A stretch of 64,000 nt of DNA from Bipolaris cookei (GCA_002286855.1 NRSV01000007.1:135277-199276), one strand, 5' to 3'; positions 1 through 12,151 are shown, counted from the stretch's first letter. Numbers and translations: made by a program. The notes: generated by a model not told the origin, from the sequence alone.

Positions 1-640
1 CAGGGATCTTGCTGCCTCAAGGGAGGCCCTACCGCAGCAGCGACGTAAAAGCTTTCACAGCTTGAAGGTAGAAACTGGCGAGGCCAGGGCAATGAGGCAT
101 CGCCCACAGAGCTTCGATGTTCCGCCTGTTCCGTCTATCGACATGGCCAAGCTCTCGGGTCCAAATACTGCTACGCAGCAATCAAAGAGGCACAGTATAG
201 CAACATTCGGGCCAAATACTGGCTTCCGTCCTCAAGGCCACCAGCGCAGTCAAACAGCCCATCAGCTAGCAAGCAAGAGCAGTGCAAGCCTGCAGAAGAC
301 TTCGCAGCAGAGCATGCAATGGGAGGTACCCTCGAGGCCGCGGGCACAGCGCCGCAAGACGATTGGCGAAGGCATGCGTTCTATGGATGCAGTTGCTGTG
401 GTCAGCAGCAAACGTGCTTCTGTAGGGCCAGGAATCAAAGTCCAGGGAGCAGAGAATCTGGCTGCGTGGGGTCGATACAGTGGTGGTTTGGCATACGATT
501 ACGAGGGCCGTGGCATAGGCGTTGGAGGCAGCGCAGGTACACGACAGCTGCACAGCTGCGCATCGATCAAGTCGCTGCACTACCAGCATCAATATGGGGT
601 GGACCTTTCTGATGTACCCATCATGGTGCAGCGCCTCTAA
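1..640 (+). CDS. 3' end of an unknown gene (5' part off the window)
   Basis: An open frame enters at base 2 and runs to the TAA ending at 640, giving about 212 residues of a C-terminus; the true start lies to the left. The visible protein is rich in Ser, Gln, Arg and Pro, has no membrane segment, and looks disordered. Patches such as RRKSFHS and RRKTIGEG resemble basophilic kinase target sites. I do not recognise a family. The low-complexity but codon-like composition and the long open frame support a real gene; the antisense and +1-frame ORFs over it are shadows. Confidence 0.6.
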   Translation, partial: RDLAASREALPQQRRKSFHSLKVETGEARAMRHRPQSFDVPPVPSIDMAKLSGPNTATQQSKRHSIATFGPNTGFRPQGHQRSQTAHQLASKSSASLQKTSQQSMQWEVPSRPRAQRRKTIGEGMRSMDAVAVVSSKRASVGPGIKVQGAENLAAWGRYSGGLAYDYEGRGIGVGGSAGTRQLHSCASIKSLHYQHQYGVDLSDVPIMVQRL

Positions 641-1755
641 AAGTTGACGTTTGACGTTGAATGAAAGAATGAATATTGGGTTTGGGTTTGGTTTGGGGTG
701 GTTTGGCCTGGCGGCGGTGTTGCATTTTACGATTGGCCAGTGTCTGAATTCAGTTCAGACAGGCACACACATACATAACGCACATGCATGCGAAGCGGCA
801 TTTTGGATTTAGGAGGGGCTCCTGGCGTTTTCCCTGTTTTTTTAGTAGTTATGAGCAGGCTGCATGGCCGCGGCGGTAGCGGCAACAGGACGGAATAAAT
901 ATAAATGTAATGAATGCTCTGCCACGCGGCAGGTCGAAAGAAGGTAGTTGTCGTTGTCTCGTGTTGGGAGTGTAATCAAAATGCTGCGTAAGCGACGGGG
1001 GTGGGTGTGTCGATGCCCAAGATGCGGCTTTTTTCTTTTTGTGCGCCCTTTTGCTGCGAACTGGTGGTGCTCAGCCTCAGCATGGCTCGCAGTCGCCATC
1101 AGCCGGTCAGGCACCGGTGGCAGGCGTGCATAGGCCGCAGGTGATGTCAGAACCGGGTGCTAGTGGCTGCGCGTGTTGGGCGGCGCAGGGGTGCTAAGTC
1201 ATGTTCGGAGACTCCAGCACCACAACCGAATGCGCGAAATTTCATCTTACCAGCTCCCCGCCATCGCCTTCCTTCCCTCCTCCACTCCCCTCTGCTCCCC
1301 ATTCACCGCCTCTTCACACCTCGCTGCCCACCAAGCGACTGTGTCTGCCCCCTTCGTAGCTGCCTATCGCCGCCCCTCGACAGCCTTTGGTCGCGTCAAA
1401 GGCTCCCATCTCACTACGGCCTCGGCCCTGATCCTGCTCAACCTTCAAGTTGTATCTGCCCGACCAGCGCCACACGTTTTCAACAACATCCCCCCTCCCC
1501 GTCTTGTCGCCATCTAAGAAGGAGCTTGAGCGTCTTTTCTTTTTGTCTCCTACCCAGACCCTCGACCTGCCTCAACTTCAGCTGCCGCATAGGACGCCAT
1601 TAGCGGTTCTTCCTCTTGCTGAGGAAGCGGCCAGACCTCGCCCAACACCAAGCCTCGGCTTCGCACCCTTCAAGCCACCCTAACACGGGATTTCCATCCA
1701 GCCGGTAACCTACACCAAAGCCATTACTCAACTTCCAGAAGCTACCATCAAGGGC
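641..1755. other. Intergenic: 3' flank of the unknown gene and leader of ornithine decarboxylase
   Basis: No convincing coding frame is present. A pyrimidine-rich tract at about 1251-1330 is typical of sequence just upstream of transcription starts in filamentous fungi and probably marks the SPE1 promoter/leader. Several ATGs occur between that tract and the SPE1 start, so upstream ORFs are possible, but the transcription start is not known. Confidence 0.5.
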
Positions 1756-3150
1756 ATGGCACCTTCTGCTATCACACCTACTGAAGAGTACCAATTCCCG
1801 TTGAAAGACATAGCGTCCTTCAGCACCTATCCATCTGGTAGTGTCGACAGTCATGGCGCCTGGAAATCCAAGCAGTTGATTGGGGAGGCTCTCAAGAGCC
1901 GTGTCGAGGCTATTGATCCTGATACCTGCAGTGTTGGCGAGGAAGATGCCTTCTTTGTCGCCGACCTGGGCGAGGTCTACCGCCAGCATATGCGCTGGAA
2001 GAAGAATCTAAGCCGTGTGAAGCCGCATTATGGTAAGCTTAAACAAAGACTGCCGTTCGCACAAGCAACTGTGACTGACAAGTGAATAGCCGTCAAGTGC
2101 AACCCTGACCCTCAAGTCCTTCGTCTCATGACGGAGTTGGGTCTTGGCTTTGACTGTGCTTCGAAGAACGAGATTGAGACCGTTCTCAAGCTGGGCGTTG
2201 ATCCTTCTCGCATCATCTATGCACAGCCCTGCAAGACCAAGTCTTATTTGCGTTACGCTGCTCAGTCTGGCGTCAAGCAAATGACCTTTGACAACGCCGA
2301 TGAGCTCTACAAGACCAAGCAGCTCTTCCCAGACGCCGAGCTTTACCTGCGCATCTTGACTGATGACTCAGCTAGCCTGTGCCGTCTCAGTCAGAAGTTC
2401 GGTGCTGCTCTGGACACCACCGGTGAGCTTCTGGAGCTGGCCAAGAAGTTGGGGCTCAACGTTGTCGGAGTGGCCTTCCACGTCGGATCCGGTGCATCCG
2501 ACCCCAAGGCCTTTGTCAAGGCTGTCCAGGATGCCCGGTTTGTCTTTGAGCAGGCGGATGCGCTTGGCTTCAACATGCATACCCTCGACGTCGGCGGCGG
2601 TTTCACGGGCGATGTCACTTTCGAGCCCATGGCCGCAGTCTTGTCCGCAGCCTTGGACCAGTACTTCCCGCCCCACATCCGCGTCATTGGAGAGCCGGGA
2701 CGCTACTACGTCTCCACTGCCTTTACTATTGCATGCCACATCATTGCTCGTCGCACCGTCACCGATGCCACCCTGGGCACTACTTCGTACATGCTGTACC
2801 TGAACGATGGTGTTTACGGAAACTTCTCGAGCATCATCTTCGATCACCAGCATCCTGTGCCGCGTGTCTTGAAGAACGACAACAACGTCTTGTACGACGT
2901 CCGCCGCTCAGGCTACGACAGTCCTTCTCAGGTTGAGTACTCCATCTGGGGTCCAACCTGCGATGGCATTGACATCATTTCCTCCTCTTGCAACTTCCCG
3001 GAGCTGCTTGATGTTGGCGATTGGCTCTACTTTGAGGAGATGGGCGCGTATACCAAGTGCTCTGCTACCCGCTTCAACGGTTTCAGCGACAGCCACGAAG
3101 TCGTTTATGTGTGTAGCGAGCCTGGTGCCGCTGCTCTCATGGGCATGTAA
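1756..3150 (+). CDS. SPE1: Ornithine decarboxylase
   Basis: This PLP enzyme of fold type III converts ornithine to putrescine, the first step of polyamine synthesis. Two exons (1756-2032 and 2090-3150) join across a 57-bp intron (GTAAGC..TAG, branch CTGAC) to give 445 residues, the usual family length. The join restores the PLP-lysine motif HYAVKCNPD (Lys95). Further landmarks are FHVGSG (about 221-226), the glycine loop LDVGGGF (about 258-264), GEPGRYY (about 294-300) that grips the PLP phosphate, and WGPTCDGID with catalytic Cys383. The start was chosen as the first ATG giving a normal N-terminus. All family landmarks are intact, so an active enzyme is expected. In fungi the enzyme is normally controlled by antizyme; no antizyme gene was seen here. 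Confidence 0.97.
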
Positions 3151-4548
3151 ATGTTGGTGAGGAAGGGTAATCAGGAAGGATGGAAAACAGTTTTGTATAG
3201 GGGATGTGTGTTGAGAAGCAACAGTGGGAAGTGTCTTTTAAAAAGTTTGATAGATCTCTTTATATAGTATACTTGCTTTTGAACTCTGGTCCATCTGTGA
3301 CACATTGCTGGTAATGATGTCCTAGTACTCTTTTCGTTGCTCATTGCCTATAGGTCTTAGTCGTGTTGATAAGGTGGTCTTGGTCGCCATATAATCGAAA
3401 CTATCTGCAAACAGGGACACTGGTCGGCGCTTTCCTCAACCCTCCCTGTCCAAGTACATACGAGTACCAGAAATGACATCACGCTAGTGGCTAGACTAGT
3501 GCCCAAGGTCCAACCGCGCCCAATGGTTGTGGCGAACAACCCACGATCCGAAACCACCCTTTTACTCTCACTCCTCAACCCTTTGGACTCTGCCCAAGAC
3601 ATGCCCACATCGTCTTGCGATCAATACTTTTTGTTTCCATGGAACTGATGTACCCTTCTTGATTTCCCTTTTTACGCAATCGAAATGTTTGGGTTGTAGT
3701 ATCGGAATACCCCGCCTTGCACCCCTTTTCTATTCATTCAACGTATTACTAACAAACGAAATCGTCGTATTTGACTACCTCTGCGCAGGCAGGGAAGTAT
3801 ATCTCGCCTAATATGTATACACTCACTTTGCTTTGCTCTGCCCCATCCAACAGGGCAGAACAAAGATGTAGAACTATACGTAAGTCTCATCACATTTCTT
3901 TCAATTCCCTCTTGTATGTATACATATTCCTGTTCGTTTGAAAACGATAGAGAAGAAGAGAAATCAGCAATGATGACAATAGGTGGCAATGCTTTTGTGT
4001 TTGCTTCCTCGTTCAGATACTGCGTAGTAGATAACCCCTCTTCGCCAATCTTGGTCGGTGTTTGTGGTTGTTGGTGTGCGAGAAACTTTAAGTTCATGAT
4101 CTGAGTTGATTTGTGGGATTCTTGTTTACATTTGTTTTCTTAGGCGTGTTGGGGATGGTTTGCTGACTTTTTTGGGGGGGGAGTAGGGTTTGATGTGATT
4201 GTGCGGGGGTTCTAAGAAGATTATGGGGGGAGGAAATACAGACTGGAATATTGAAGGTGTTCGTAAAGGGATTAATGAATACTGGTTCGTTCACAATAGA
4301 GTTTTTTTTCACACTTGTACACCTTGTTCTTCCGGAAAGGCTGCACATGAGTCTCTCATCTTCTGCCCCAATACCTTTCTCATGCGAGATTAGAGTAAAG
4401 AATCCGACAGTTCTATGGTATTCGAGCTGTCTATATTGCAATTACCAGTCTTCAAAACACATACAGATATAAATATCGAGATGATACATTGATCCATAGG
4501 GCAAGCACGCGTATCTCCATCTACTCTCTACATAGTTGCACTCTCTTT
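3151..4548. other. Intergenic between convergent SPE1 and FYV4
   Basis: Nearly 1.4 kb lies between two convergent genes. ORFs here are short, lack recognisable similarity, and the DNA is AT-rich with T and G homopolymers near 4169-4180. It probably holds both 3' UTRs. No gene is supported. Confidence 0.5.
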
Positions 4549-5277
4549 CTACCGCGCCTTCTCCTTATTCTCAGCAGCCCTCCTCTTCGCCCTCACCTCT
4601 GCCTTTCTCCTTTCACCACCATCAACCTTATGTCCCCTCCTCTCTTCCCAGATGCCCTCCTGCAGCCGTATCCTAGCACGAAGACCCCCACTTCCCTTGA
4701 CAGGCTCCACAAAACTACCCTTGATAGTGTTGGCACCCTTTACAACAATGCCCTGGACCTTTGGCAGTGTTTCGACAGGCTCTGGAGGGCTGTCTGCACC
4801 AATCGGTACATTAACAACTAACTTCCTCGTCCCCGGATCATGCGTCGCCGTTGCAACCGCCGAGCGAGGACTTATCGTGTTTCCGAGTTGCGGGTTCGGC
4901 GGCACAGGTGCTTCGACGACTTTTAGCTCGGCGACTCCATCTGTGACGTGCTTGCAGTCTCCGCCAATGCCATACTCGCCGTTTCGAAATTTCTCGCGCC
5001 AGTGCAGCAGGTAGCGTCTTGCGCGAGCGGGCTCAACACCGAGTTCTTTCAGTTGCGGCGAGGTGAGCGTGAAGAGGGCTTCCCATGAGGGGATCTTTGT
5101 CGCGTGTGCTGAGAGGCCGCGGCCAATTGCGCTGAGGAAGGCCGTGTGATCGGGGATAAAGGGTATCGGTTTGGGGACCGGGCGCATGGGAATTGAGTGT
5201 TGGAGGTTGCGCACGCATGTCTTGGGTATAGATGCGGCGGCGGATGTCGCATTGAGAAGTGGGCGCCTGAGAATCAT
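4549..5277 (-). CDS. FYV4: Mitochondrial small ribosomal subunit protein mS41 (IGR motif)
   Basis: This single-exon gene encodes 242 residues. The N-terminus is Arg/Ser/Ala-rich without acidic residues, as in a mitochondrial presequence. The IGR domain spans about 44-97: FLSAIGRG (IGR at 51-53), then W..LF...S..LKELGV..ARARRYLLHW, the pattern that defines Fyv4/mS41. The C-terminus is Lys/Arg/Glu-rich and probably helical, suiting an RNA-binding tail on the mitoribosome. The gene is divergent from the Arp2/3 subunit gene with 366 bp between start codons, so the two may share a promoter. The role in mitochondrial translation follows from the family. Confidence 0.88.
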   Translation of the reverse strand: MILRRPLLNATSAAASIPKTCVRNLQHSIPMRPVPKPIPFIPDHTAFLSAIGRGLSAHATKIPSWEALFTLTSPQLKELGVEPARARRYLLHWREKFRNGEYGIGGDCKHVTDGVAELKVVEAPVPPNPQLGNTISPRSAVATATHDPGTRKLVVNVPIGADSPPEPVETLPKVQGIVVKGANTIKGSFVEPVKGSGGLRARIRLQEGIWEERRGHKVDGGERRKAEVRAKRRAAENKEKAR

Positions 5278-5643
5278 GGTGGCGGTATGTTTTTGAGCGA
5301 AGCACCCTTTGGTTTTATTTTAGTAATTATCTTAATAATAAGAAGGGGTCAATTGGGGGGGGTGCTATACTGTGCAAATGTCGCTGTTCTTGCTTCCCTC
5401 CCAATTCACGGTTCACGTTGGCTCTGCGGGCGCCGTGAACTTTTCGGAGGAGCCAAGAAAGACGCCCGTGCGCCGGGTGCATCGCAGCCAGAGCATAGAG
5501 CCCCACGTCACCAAGGCTCCCTCAGCCCAAAACTCCACCACCTCGACCAACACAACACCCCCAATTGCAGTAGTAGAGAGTCTCCTATTGCAACCCCCTC
5601 TTTTCTAGACCTTCTATCTACACTTTTCAAACAAAAAAACACC
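5278..5643. promoter_or_regulatory. Divergent promoter region between FYV4 and ARPC1
   Basis: A 366-bp segment separates two outward-facing starts. It contains a G run near 5355-5361 and a C/A-rich stretch just before the ARPC1 ATG (ACACCATGG context at 5644). No specific factor site is claimed; the location is the evidence. Confidence 0.5.
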
Positions 5644-6798
5644 ATGGCTGGCCCCGAAGTCCACCATCTCTTTCACTCTCCCATTGCGGATCACTCCTTC
5701 TCCGCTGATCGCCAAACGCTTGCCGTTGCCCGCGAGAACAACGTCGACGTCTTCCAGAGGAGCGGCAGCGGATACAAGCTCAAGGATGAGCTGACGGGTC
5801 ACGACAAGACAGTCACGGGCGTGGACATTGCGCCAAACTCGGGCAAGATTGTGACTTGCTCGCAGGGTAAGTAGAGCTTGAAGCTACTCTCTGTTGTTGG
5901 GTTGTAGGCTAATTAGAACTGTACAGATCGTAATGCATACGTATGGGAGCCTTCACCGCAGGGCTGGAAGCCAACATTGGTACTTCTCCGAATCAACCGA
6001 GCCGCTACCTGCGTTCGCTGGGCACCCTCCGAGACCAAGTTTGCCGTTGGATCGGGTGCTCGCTTGATCCCCGTGTGCTACTTTGAGGAGGAAGACAACT
6101 GGTGGGTCTCCAAGCACCTCAAGAAGCCTATCCGCTCCACCGTCACATGTGTCTCGTGGCACCCCAACTCGGTCTTGCTCGCGGCAGGCTCCACCGATGG
6201 ACACGCTCGCGTGCTCTCTTCGTTCGTCAAAGGTGTCGACGAGCGCCCGGAACCCTCGGCTTGGGGAGAGCGTCTGCCCTTCAACACTGTATGTGGCGAA
6301 TACCTCAACAGCACCGCAGGATGGATTCACAGCGTCGCCTTTTCTCCATCGGGTAACGCCCTTGCCTTTGCCGCTCATGACAGCACTCTTACTGTTGTCT
6401 ATCCCAGTGGCCCTGAGCAAGCTCCTCGCGCCATTGTCAGCGTCAGCACACAAGTATTGCCTTTCATGTCGCTTATCTGGAGTTCAGAGGATGAGATCAT
6501 CGCTGCTGGGTACAACTGCGAGGCCTTCCGTCTCAAGGGCAACGAGTCTGGCTGGCAACTGACTGGAAGTCTGGAGACCAAGAGCCGCCCTGGCCTGGCG
6601 GATCAGCGCGAGGAGAGCGCACTGAACATGTTTAGGCAGATGGATCTCAAGGGCAAGTCGGGCACGGATGACACCAAGCTCAAGACTGTGCATCAGAACA
6701 CCATCAATACGATCCGTAGCTTTGAGGAGAGTGGAAGTGGAGTCAGCAAGATCAGTTCTACTGGCGTAGATGGAAGGATTGTCATTTGGACTCTGTAG
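5644..6798 (+). CDS. ARC40: Arp2/3 complex subunit 1 (ARPC1, WD40 protein)
   Basis: ARPC1 is the p40 beta-propeller subunit of the Arp2/3 complex, which nucleates branched actin at cortical patches and endocytic sites. Two exons (5644-5866 and 5927-6798) join across a 60-bp intron to give 364 residues, the usual family length. WD-like repeats are visible throughout, including DKTVTGVDIAPNSGKIVTCSQDRNAYVW early and GVDGRIVIWTL at the C-terminus, as well as the HLKKPIRSTVTCVSWHP stretch typical of ARPC1. The start ATG has a good context (ACCATGG). The protein is complete and no anomalies were seen. Confidence 0.95.
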
Positions 6799-7164
6799 AT
6801 GTGTAAATTGCTTGCAGGTCATTGTAAAGTGGTACAAGTACATAGACAAGACTTTCGTATTTCCGGTCTTACAATGTAGCCAAAGTGGAGTATCTAGTCG
6901 TGCTGCATGTACCAAATCCAGAATGCCAGAATACCGCAATCCAAGTACGCCAAAAATCATGAGCATAATACTCTGGTATTACACAAATGCCTTTATTCAT
7001 CTCTTTCGAATGTGAGCGATTGTGGGCAAAAAAGAAAGCAAGAAAGAAAAGAAAAACAAGGCCGTAACCAGAGACGTGCATTCAATTCGAGACAGCAAAA
7101 AGAAATGAGAAATGCCTCCCGAGCCCCGCGGTTTGTAGAGACTGTCGATATACATATTCCATAC
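6799..7164. other. Intergenic between convergent ARPC1 and a Zn2Cys6 regulator
   Basis: The 366 bp between two stop codons is A-rich on the plus strand near 7030-7060 (AAAGAAAGCAAGAAAGAAAAG). It is probably 3' UTR of both genes; nothing else is seen. Confidence 0.5.
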
Positions 7165-9856
7165 TCAACCAAAGCCCGTGAAACCTGGGGCATTGAACGC
7201 ATCAAGCGGTACCGCCTGAACGGGCGTCGCAGAAGCTACACCCTGACTCGTCTGCGCGTCGTTCAGAAACCACGACCAATCCTGATCGATATCCATGGGC
7301 ATGTTCTGCCACGAGAAGTTGTTCGTGGGGAGCGAAAAGCTATTGATGCCCCCGTTATGGATTTGAGAGTCGAGGGCCGAAGTACCCGTTGTCGAACTAT
7401 CGTCGGCGTTGAGATTGTTCCAGTTGTAGAAGCCGTCATATGAGACAAAAGGTGAGGGGTCGAGGTTGAAGCCTGTGGCGTTCGTGACGGTGGACATGGA
7501 TGTCTTGGGGGTGGCGTTGAGCGATTTGGAGGGTTGGGAGAAGATGTCCGAGGTGACTGACGAGTGTCTACCTGAGGGGGGAGTGAAGAGTTGATGCGAT
7601 GTGCTGGGCGATCTGGAGCTCACTGTGGCGGGCGAGCGACCTGGAGGTGTCGGACCTTTTACTAGCTGGCCACCTCGCTTGATTGAGACGGTGCCAAAGT
7701 AGGGGATGACGAAACTTGAGGGTCCGTTGCATAAGTCGTCTGCATCGGTGCTTGTGCCCTTGAACTTGGCCATCATCTTCTCCAGGACCTCTGCAGATTG
7801 CGCGGCAACATTGCCTCCCTTTTCGCTCGAAGCGCGGCGGAAGATTTCAATGCAGGCTTCAATCATGCGGACGTCTTCTTCAATCGTTTTGGCGCTGGAG
7901 CTCGAGGCTGCCGACTGCGCGGGCGTGCCGTTGAGTAGGCCAATCAGCATAAGGACCGCGGCTGTGAATCCGAGAAAGTCAATGGCCTTGCACTCGTAGA
8001 GTGGCGTTACGCCGCCAGTTCGCAATACCTGGTAGAGGCGTAGGACCTCTCGTGAGCCATTCAAGGTGACTGTGCGCGAATAGGAGAAGCGCGAATTCGA
8101 TGCCGACTTGAGCATAAACGGCAGATGGAGGTATACGCGGATCTGATGGAAGACTATTTGACCCATGATGCGCTCTCGTAATTCTACAGCATTCGACCCT
8201 ACGTCGGTAAGAAGTCCAGTGAAGTCGAGCCAAGCTGGATCAAACTTCTTCCACAAATCGTCTAGCTCTTGGTCGAGTTGTAGCGCCCATGCAAAAGACT
8301 GCTCGGCTACGCCTTGGTTGCGATCAACCACCTTGCCTGCAAGCTGTGAAAGTCTCGCCATGCAGACCATGGGGTGCATATATTTGGACTCTCCCATCTC
8401 GGGCATTGTCAAGTCGCAGTGCGCGTCATTGATGCCATATGGGAGCCCAAGGAGAAGAGACAAGAAGCGGTCGCCATGGTACAGGGACCACCATAAGCTT
8501 TCGTGGGTCACAGAGCTAGTACGCTTGCGGTGGAGGCCCTAATCTTTGTTAGTAACCATATATATATTTCAATACCAATCAGCTCACCATAAGCTGTGCA
8601 TACATCAGGCCCTTGCGGTACGCAATCCAAGCTCGCCGTGGCTGACCTACATCGGCGTACCACTTGGACTTCATAACAAAACATTCCAACCCCTCAAGAC
8701 TCGCAGCATATTCGTCGTCGCACAGGAACCACCTGTCAACAGCCTCAAAATACCGTGGCACTTCATCAGTGTCTTGTGAACAGATTCCAACTGCCAAAAC
8801 GACCGTGGCAATTGCTCCGACATTTCCGGTGGCCAAAGCCTGCGCAGCGAACTGAGACAGCGTCTGCTCAGTCCCATACGTTCTCATACACTTGCGGCGC
8901 CAAATATCCCACCAGTCACTGTTGGAATGGAGGATCTTGGAGAGTTGGTCAAAAGGAGGTAGCACGGCGATAAGTGCTTGTTTAGTTCTTTCTCGCTTGG
9001 CAGAGTTCACAAATGGATTGTTATCGACAATGTCTTCGTCGTGCCGATTCTCTAAAGTATATCGCTCATCCTCTGACTGGTCGGGCCTGGGTGTCGAGGA
9101 TTGCTGCAGGGGATCGCTGAGGGCTTTTGCCTGTGCTTCAGCGTCGTTGAGCTGTTGGGCAAGTAAGTATCAGAAGCGCGCGTATGAATAGGAAGACAGC
9201 CTACCGCGTCCTCGAAAACAGAAAGAATCGGTATGTGGTGGCCTTGGTTAGATGTGGCACGTTGGTTGTGTGTGAACTTGACGGGATTGGATGGTGATTC
9301 CGAAGAAAGTGGTGTTGGGGGTAAAGTGTCTTTGTTGTAGACATTTGGCGCTTTTGGTGATATGTCGGCTATGCTTTGACTCCGGCTTTCTGACTTGACC
9401 GTCTTTTCTTCGAGCAAAGAGTCAACCAAAGCTTCTAGACGTGAGACCCTCTCACGAAGGTTCTTTCTGTGGTCGACAATGACATCTGGATTGGCATGTT
9501 CTTGATCGATGCATCTGCTGCCGCGCGCGAAGCACTCGGAGCACACATCGGGATTGTCGGGCTGAAAGATGCACCTGATCTTGCGGCGGCGACCTGTACA
9601 TTTGATCAGAATTTTTTAAATAAAAACCGGAAAAACACGCAAATTATCAAAGACAGGGAGAAAACACGGTGGTGCGCAGAGCGGTGCATAGGTAAGATTG
9701 ATACATGAGTGTGGTGTAAAACCGTATCATGTAGAGGTACAGTAGGTAGGTAGCTATCCCACCCAAAAACAACAATAGGGTTGACATACATTCGAAGCAG
9801 CTATGCGTACCCTTACGCATCTTCTTGCGTGTCGGCAACGTCTCCTCCTTGGGCAT
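7165..9856 (-). CDS. Zn(II)2Cys6 fungal transcription factor (four exons)
   Basis: Exons 9856-9790, 9593-9205, 9151-8588 and 8538-7165 (minus strand) join in frame to 797 residues. The first intron splits the zinc cluster: only after splicing does CFECRRRKIRC form, followed by the remaining cysteines in VCSECFARGSRC (cluster about residues 20-47). A basic linker and a short coiled coil (RVSRLEALVDSLLEEK, about 67-82) follow, as in dimeric Zn2Cys6 proteins. The middle part (about 190-560) resembles the fungal-specific regulatory domain PF04082, with ARRAWIAYRKGLMYAQLMGLHRKR just before the Ser/Thr-rich tail. The C-terminus is Asn/Ser/Asp-rich and acidic, as expected of an activation region. 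The target genes cannot be deduced. Confidence 0.88.
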
Positions 9857-10968
9857 GTTGATGTAGAGCGTTCGTGTCCCACTCTGTCGGTTGGTTGGTG
9901 CCTAGTTCGCTTGCGCGAATTCGTCTGAATCGAAAAGTTGGGGCAAAAGGCAAAACCTGCTGACGAGTATATGGTGATATATAATCGTGTTGCCCGGAAT
10001 TTGGGGGTTTGCAAAGTAAAGAGGCTCACACTACCTACAGGGGATGGAAGGATTCAATAGACTGGGGGGAAAGGGGACGTAAGCTGCTGGTGGATGATGC
10101 TATTGTTTGCAGGCGAGAGAGGAAGCAGACCCGGACGTAGCTTTCGTCCGCCGTATTCCACGTATTAGGTCAGCAGCAAAGGCTGGTTAATACAGAGTTT
10201 CGGCGGCGAGGGGATTGCTAGTGTGGGAGTATAAGTAGTGCTCCAGGCAGCCATGCGGCGTGTCTGCGGGCTTTCGGTAACTCGGATCTAACGGACTTAT
10301 CAAGCTGCCGTTCTCCTTTGGTCGGTTGGGCGAACAGGAAGCCCTTGATGCGACATGTGATTAGCCTGCGTCCAGGCTGATGCTGGAGTCGATCTCGTCA
10401 ACTACAGCGGAAGCGGAGAAAGTAGGATAAGCACGACATGGACACCTGGCTGTGTCGGACTTCATAATGCCCTTAGCTCCGTCGTGCGATACGCACTGCG
10501 CATGCTCTACTCCGCGTGCGTCCATGGCACTGCCTCTGTTTGATTGAGTGCTTATTTCGTCAGACAAGTCCGTATATACTATATGTTGATCGTGTGCTGT
10601 TAGATCGAAAAATTCATGGCGCTCTAAAGTATATAAGTCTGCACTTGGAATGACATGAGCTTAAACGTCATTGCGGACACGGGCGCGTTACCAGCCCTAT
10701 GGAGACCCGAGTGGGCGCGCGCTGCGTCACTGTGATCCGCATCGCCCGCCATTTTACTAAGTATATCCATTCCTATATGTATGTACATACAAACAGGAAT
10801 TCTACATACTTGCTGCCGCGCTACCACCCATCGCTGTCCGTCCCCCCACACTGAACCAAGACCTTAGCCAGGCGATCTACCTACCCGCTCGTGTGCCCAT
10901 GCTCAGAATGGTTTCCATCCGAATCTGTTAACCGTTCATTCTTCCTCTTCGGTTTCCGAATAGGCGCC
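9857..10968. other. Intergenic between divergent regulator and small membrane protein gene
   Basis: About 1.1 kb carries the promoters of both divergent genes. Short ORFs here have no coding character. No recognisable element was found. Confidence 0.45.
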
Positions 10969-11714
10969 ATGGCTGCTGCAACACGCCAGCACCACCACCA
11001 TCGCCTCCAAACTCCCCCGCCATCCCCACCGTCTACACGACACAGGCACAAGAAGAAACCAGACCCATTCGAGCAACTCGCAATAACCCCAATCCCATCT
11101 CCCCCATCCTCTCCGGCCGACGCGCTGCACGACAGCAACGAGCCTCTTCTAGCACGGGTAGGCTAAAACGGATCTAACCCCCTCCCCCCCCGGCCACATT
11201 GCAACCCGCTGATAAAACGTTCGCATAAAAGATTATCCTAACCCCCGTCTTCTTCACTTCCTTCCTATTATCGCTCTTCCTGGTAAACTACCGCAATCGC
11301 GCCCGCCGCACGCAGGCACATGCATCAAGTTCCTCGCTTCTAGCCTACCTGGTCCCGTCGCGATGGCTCGACCCGGAACCTTATCAAGACCCAGATGATT
11401 CGACCTGGGGTCGTAGGGACACGGCCCCCCATGTTGAGCCGCATAATGCTATTTCGCCGAAACCAGACGCGCAGAGTCGGTTCAAGAGGCCTGGTGAGAA
11501 GAAGAAGTCGTGGCATTTGAATAAGAAGATTCGAAAGGTGGCCAAGTTGGAGATCGGGGATGCACTGGAGATGCGGGGGCGCATGATTGCGGCTATGGCT
11601 GCTTTCGTCGTTTTGGCTGGGGTGGCTTGTTGGATGGGCTTGAGCTGGTGCTTTGCATCTTTGTCGCACGCAATGTCTGCGTCGCAGGGACATCATGACA
11701 TTGCAACGACATAA
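10969..11714 (+). CDS. Small two-exon membrane protein, unknown function
   Basis: Neither exon stands out alone, but exons 10969-11157 and 11232-11714 join in frame across a 74-bp intron (GTAGGC..AAAAG, branch-like CTGAT) to give 223 residues. The N-terminus is basic and Pro/Ser-rich with PPPSPPS and ITPIPSPPSSP, possible proline-directed phosphosites. A hydrophobic segment begins at exon 2 (IILTPVFFTSFLLSLFLVNY, about 64-83). A Lys-rich middle and a second hydrophobic segment follow (MIAAMAAFVVLAGVACWMGL, about 176-195). This suggests an endomembrane protein with two spans. I recognise no family. The open second exon that runs directly into a later in-frame ATG supports the model; transcript data would settle the intron. 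Confidence 0.62.
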
Positions 11715-12151
11715 CGTCTCAGTCCATGCGCATCCCATTGTATGTATGCACATTAAAGCTGGGAATCTCGTGGCCTCAGGATCCAAAATGCCACACGATG
11801 AGCTATGACACGCAACGACAACATATAATCAAAAGCGGGATTGGTATATATGGTAAATAGAGTTATTATCTACTTGCAGATATCCTTCTTACACTAACTT
11901 ACAACAGGTAGGTAGTTATGAACAATCTAGTCAAGGAAACTAAGAAAAAAGCGAATATCCAAATGCTAGCATCAGTCGTAACCCGGTCATTCCATCATAA
12001 CAAAACTAAAAAAAGGGGTCTATAAGAGGGGTATAAGAAGAAGAATATCGCAGGCTCATGAACGCTAAACGGTAATGAGAGAAATGATACTATAGTCTTA
12101 TCGGAAAGGAGTCGCTCCCGGTGCCCGACAATGATAATAGAGAGCTTCATG
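11715..12151. other. Intergenic between convergent genes
   Basis: 437 AT-rich bases between two stop codons, probably 3' UTRs. Nothing further is seen. Confidence 0.5.

Noticed and set aside
1157..1603. 148-aa plus-strand ORF upstream of SPE1
   Set aside because: Pro/Ser/Leu-rich translation of a pyrimidine-rich promoter/leader tract; no sign of a conserved protein.
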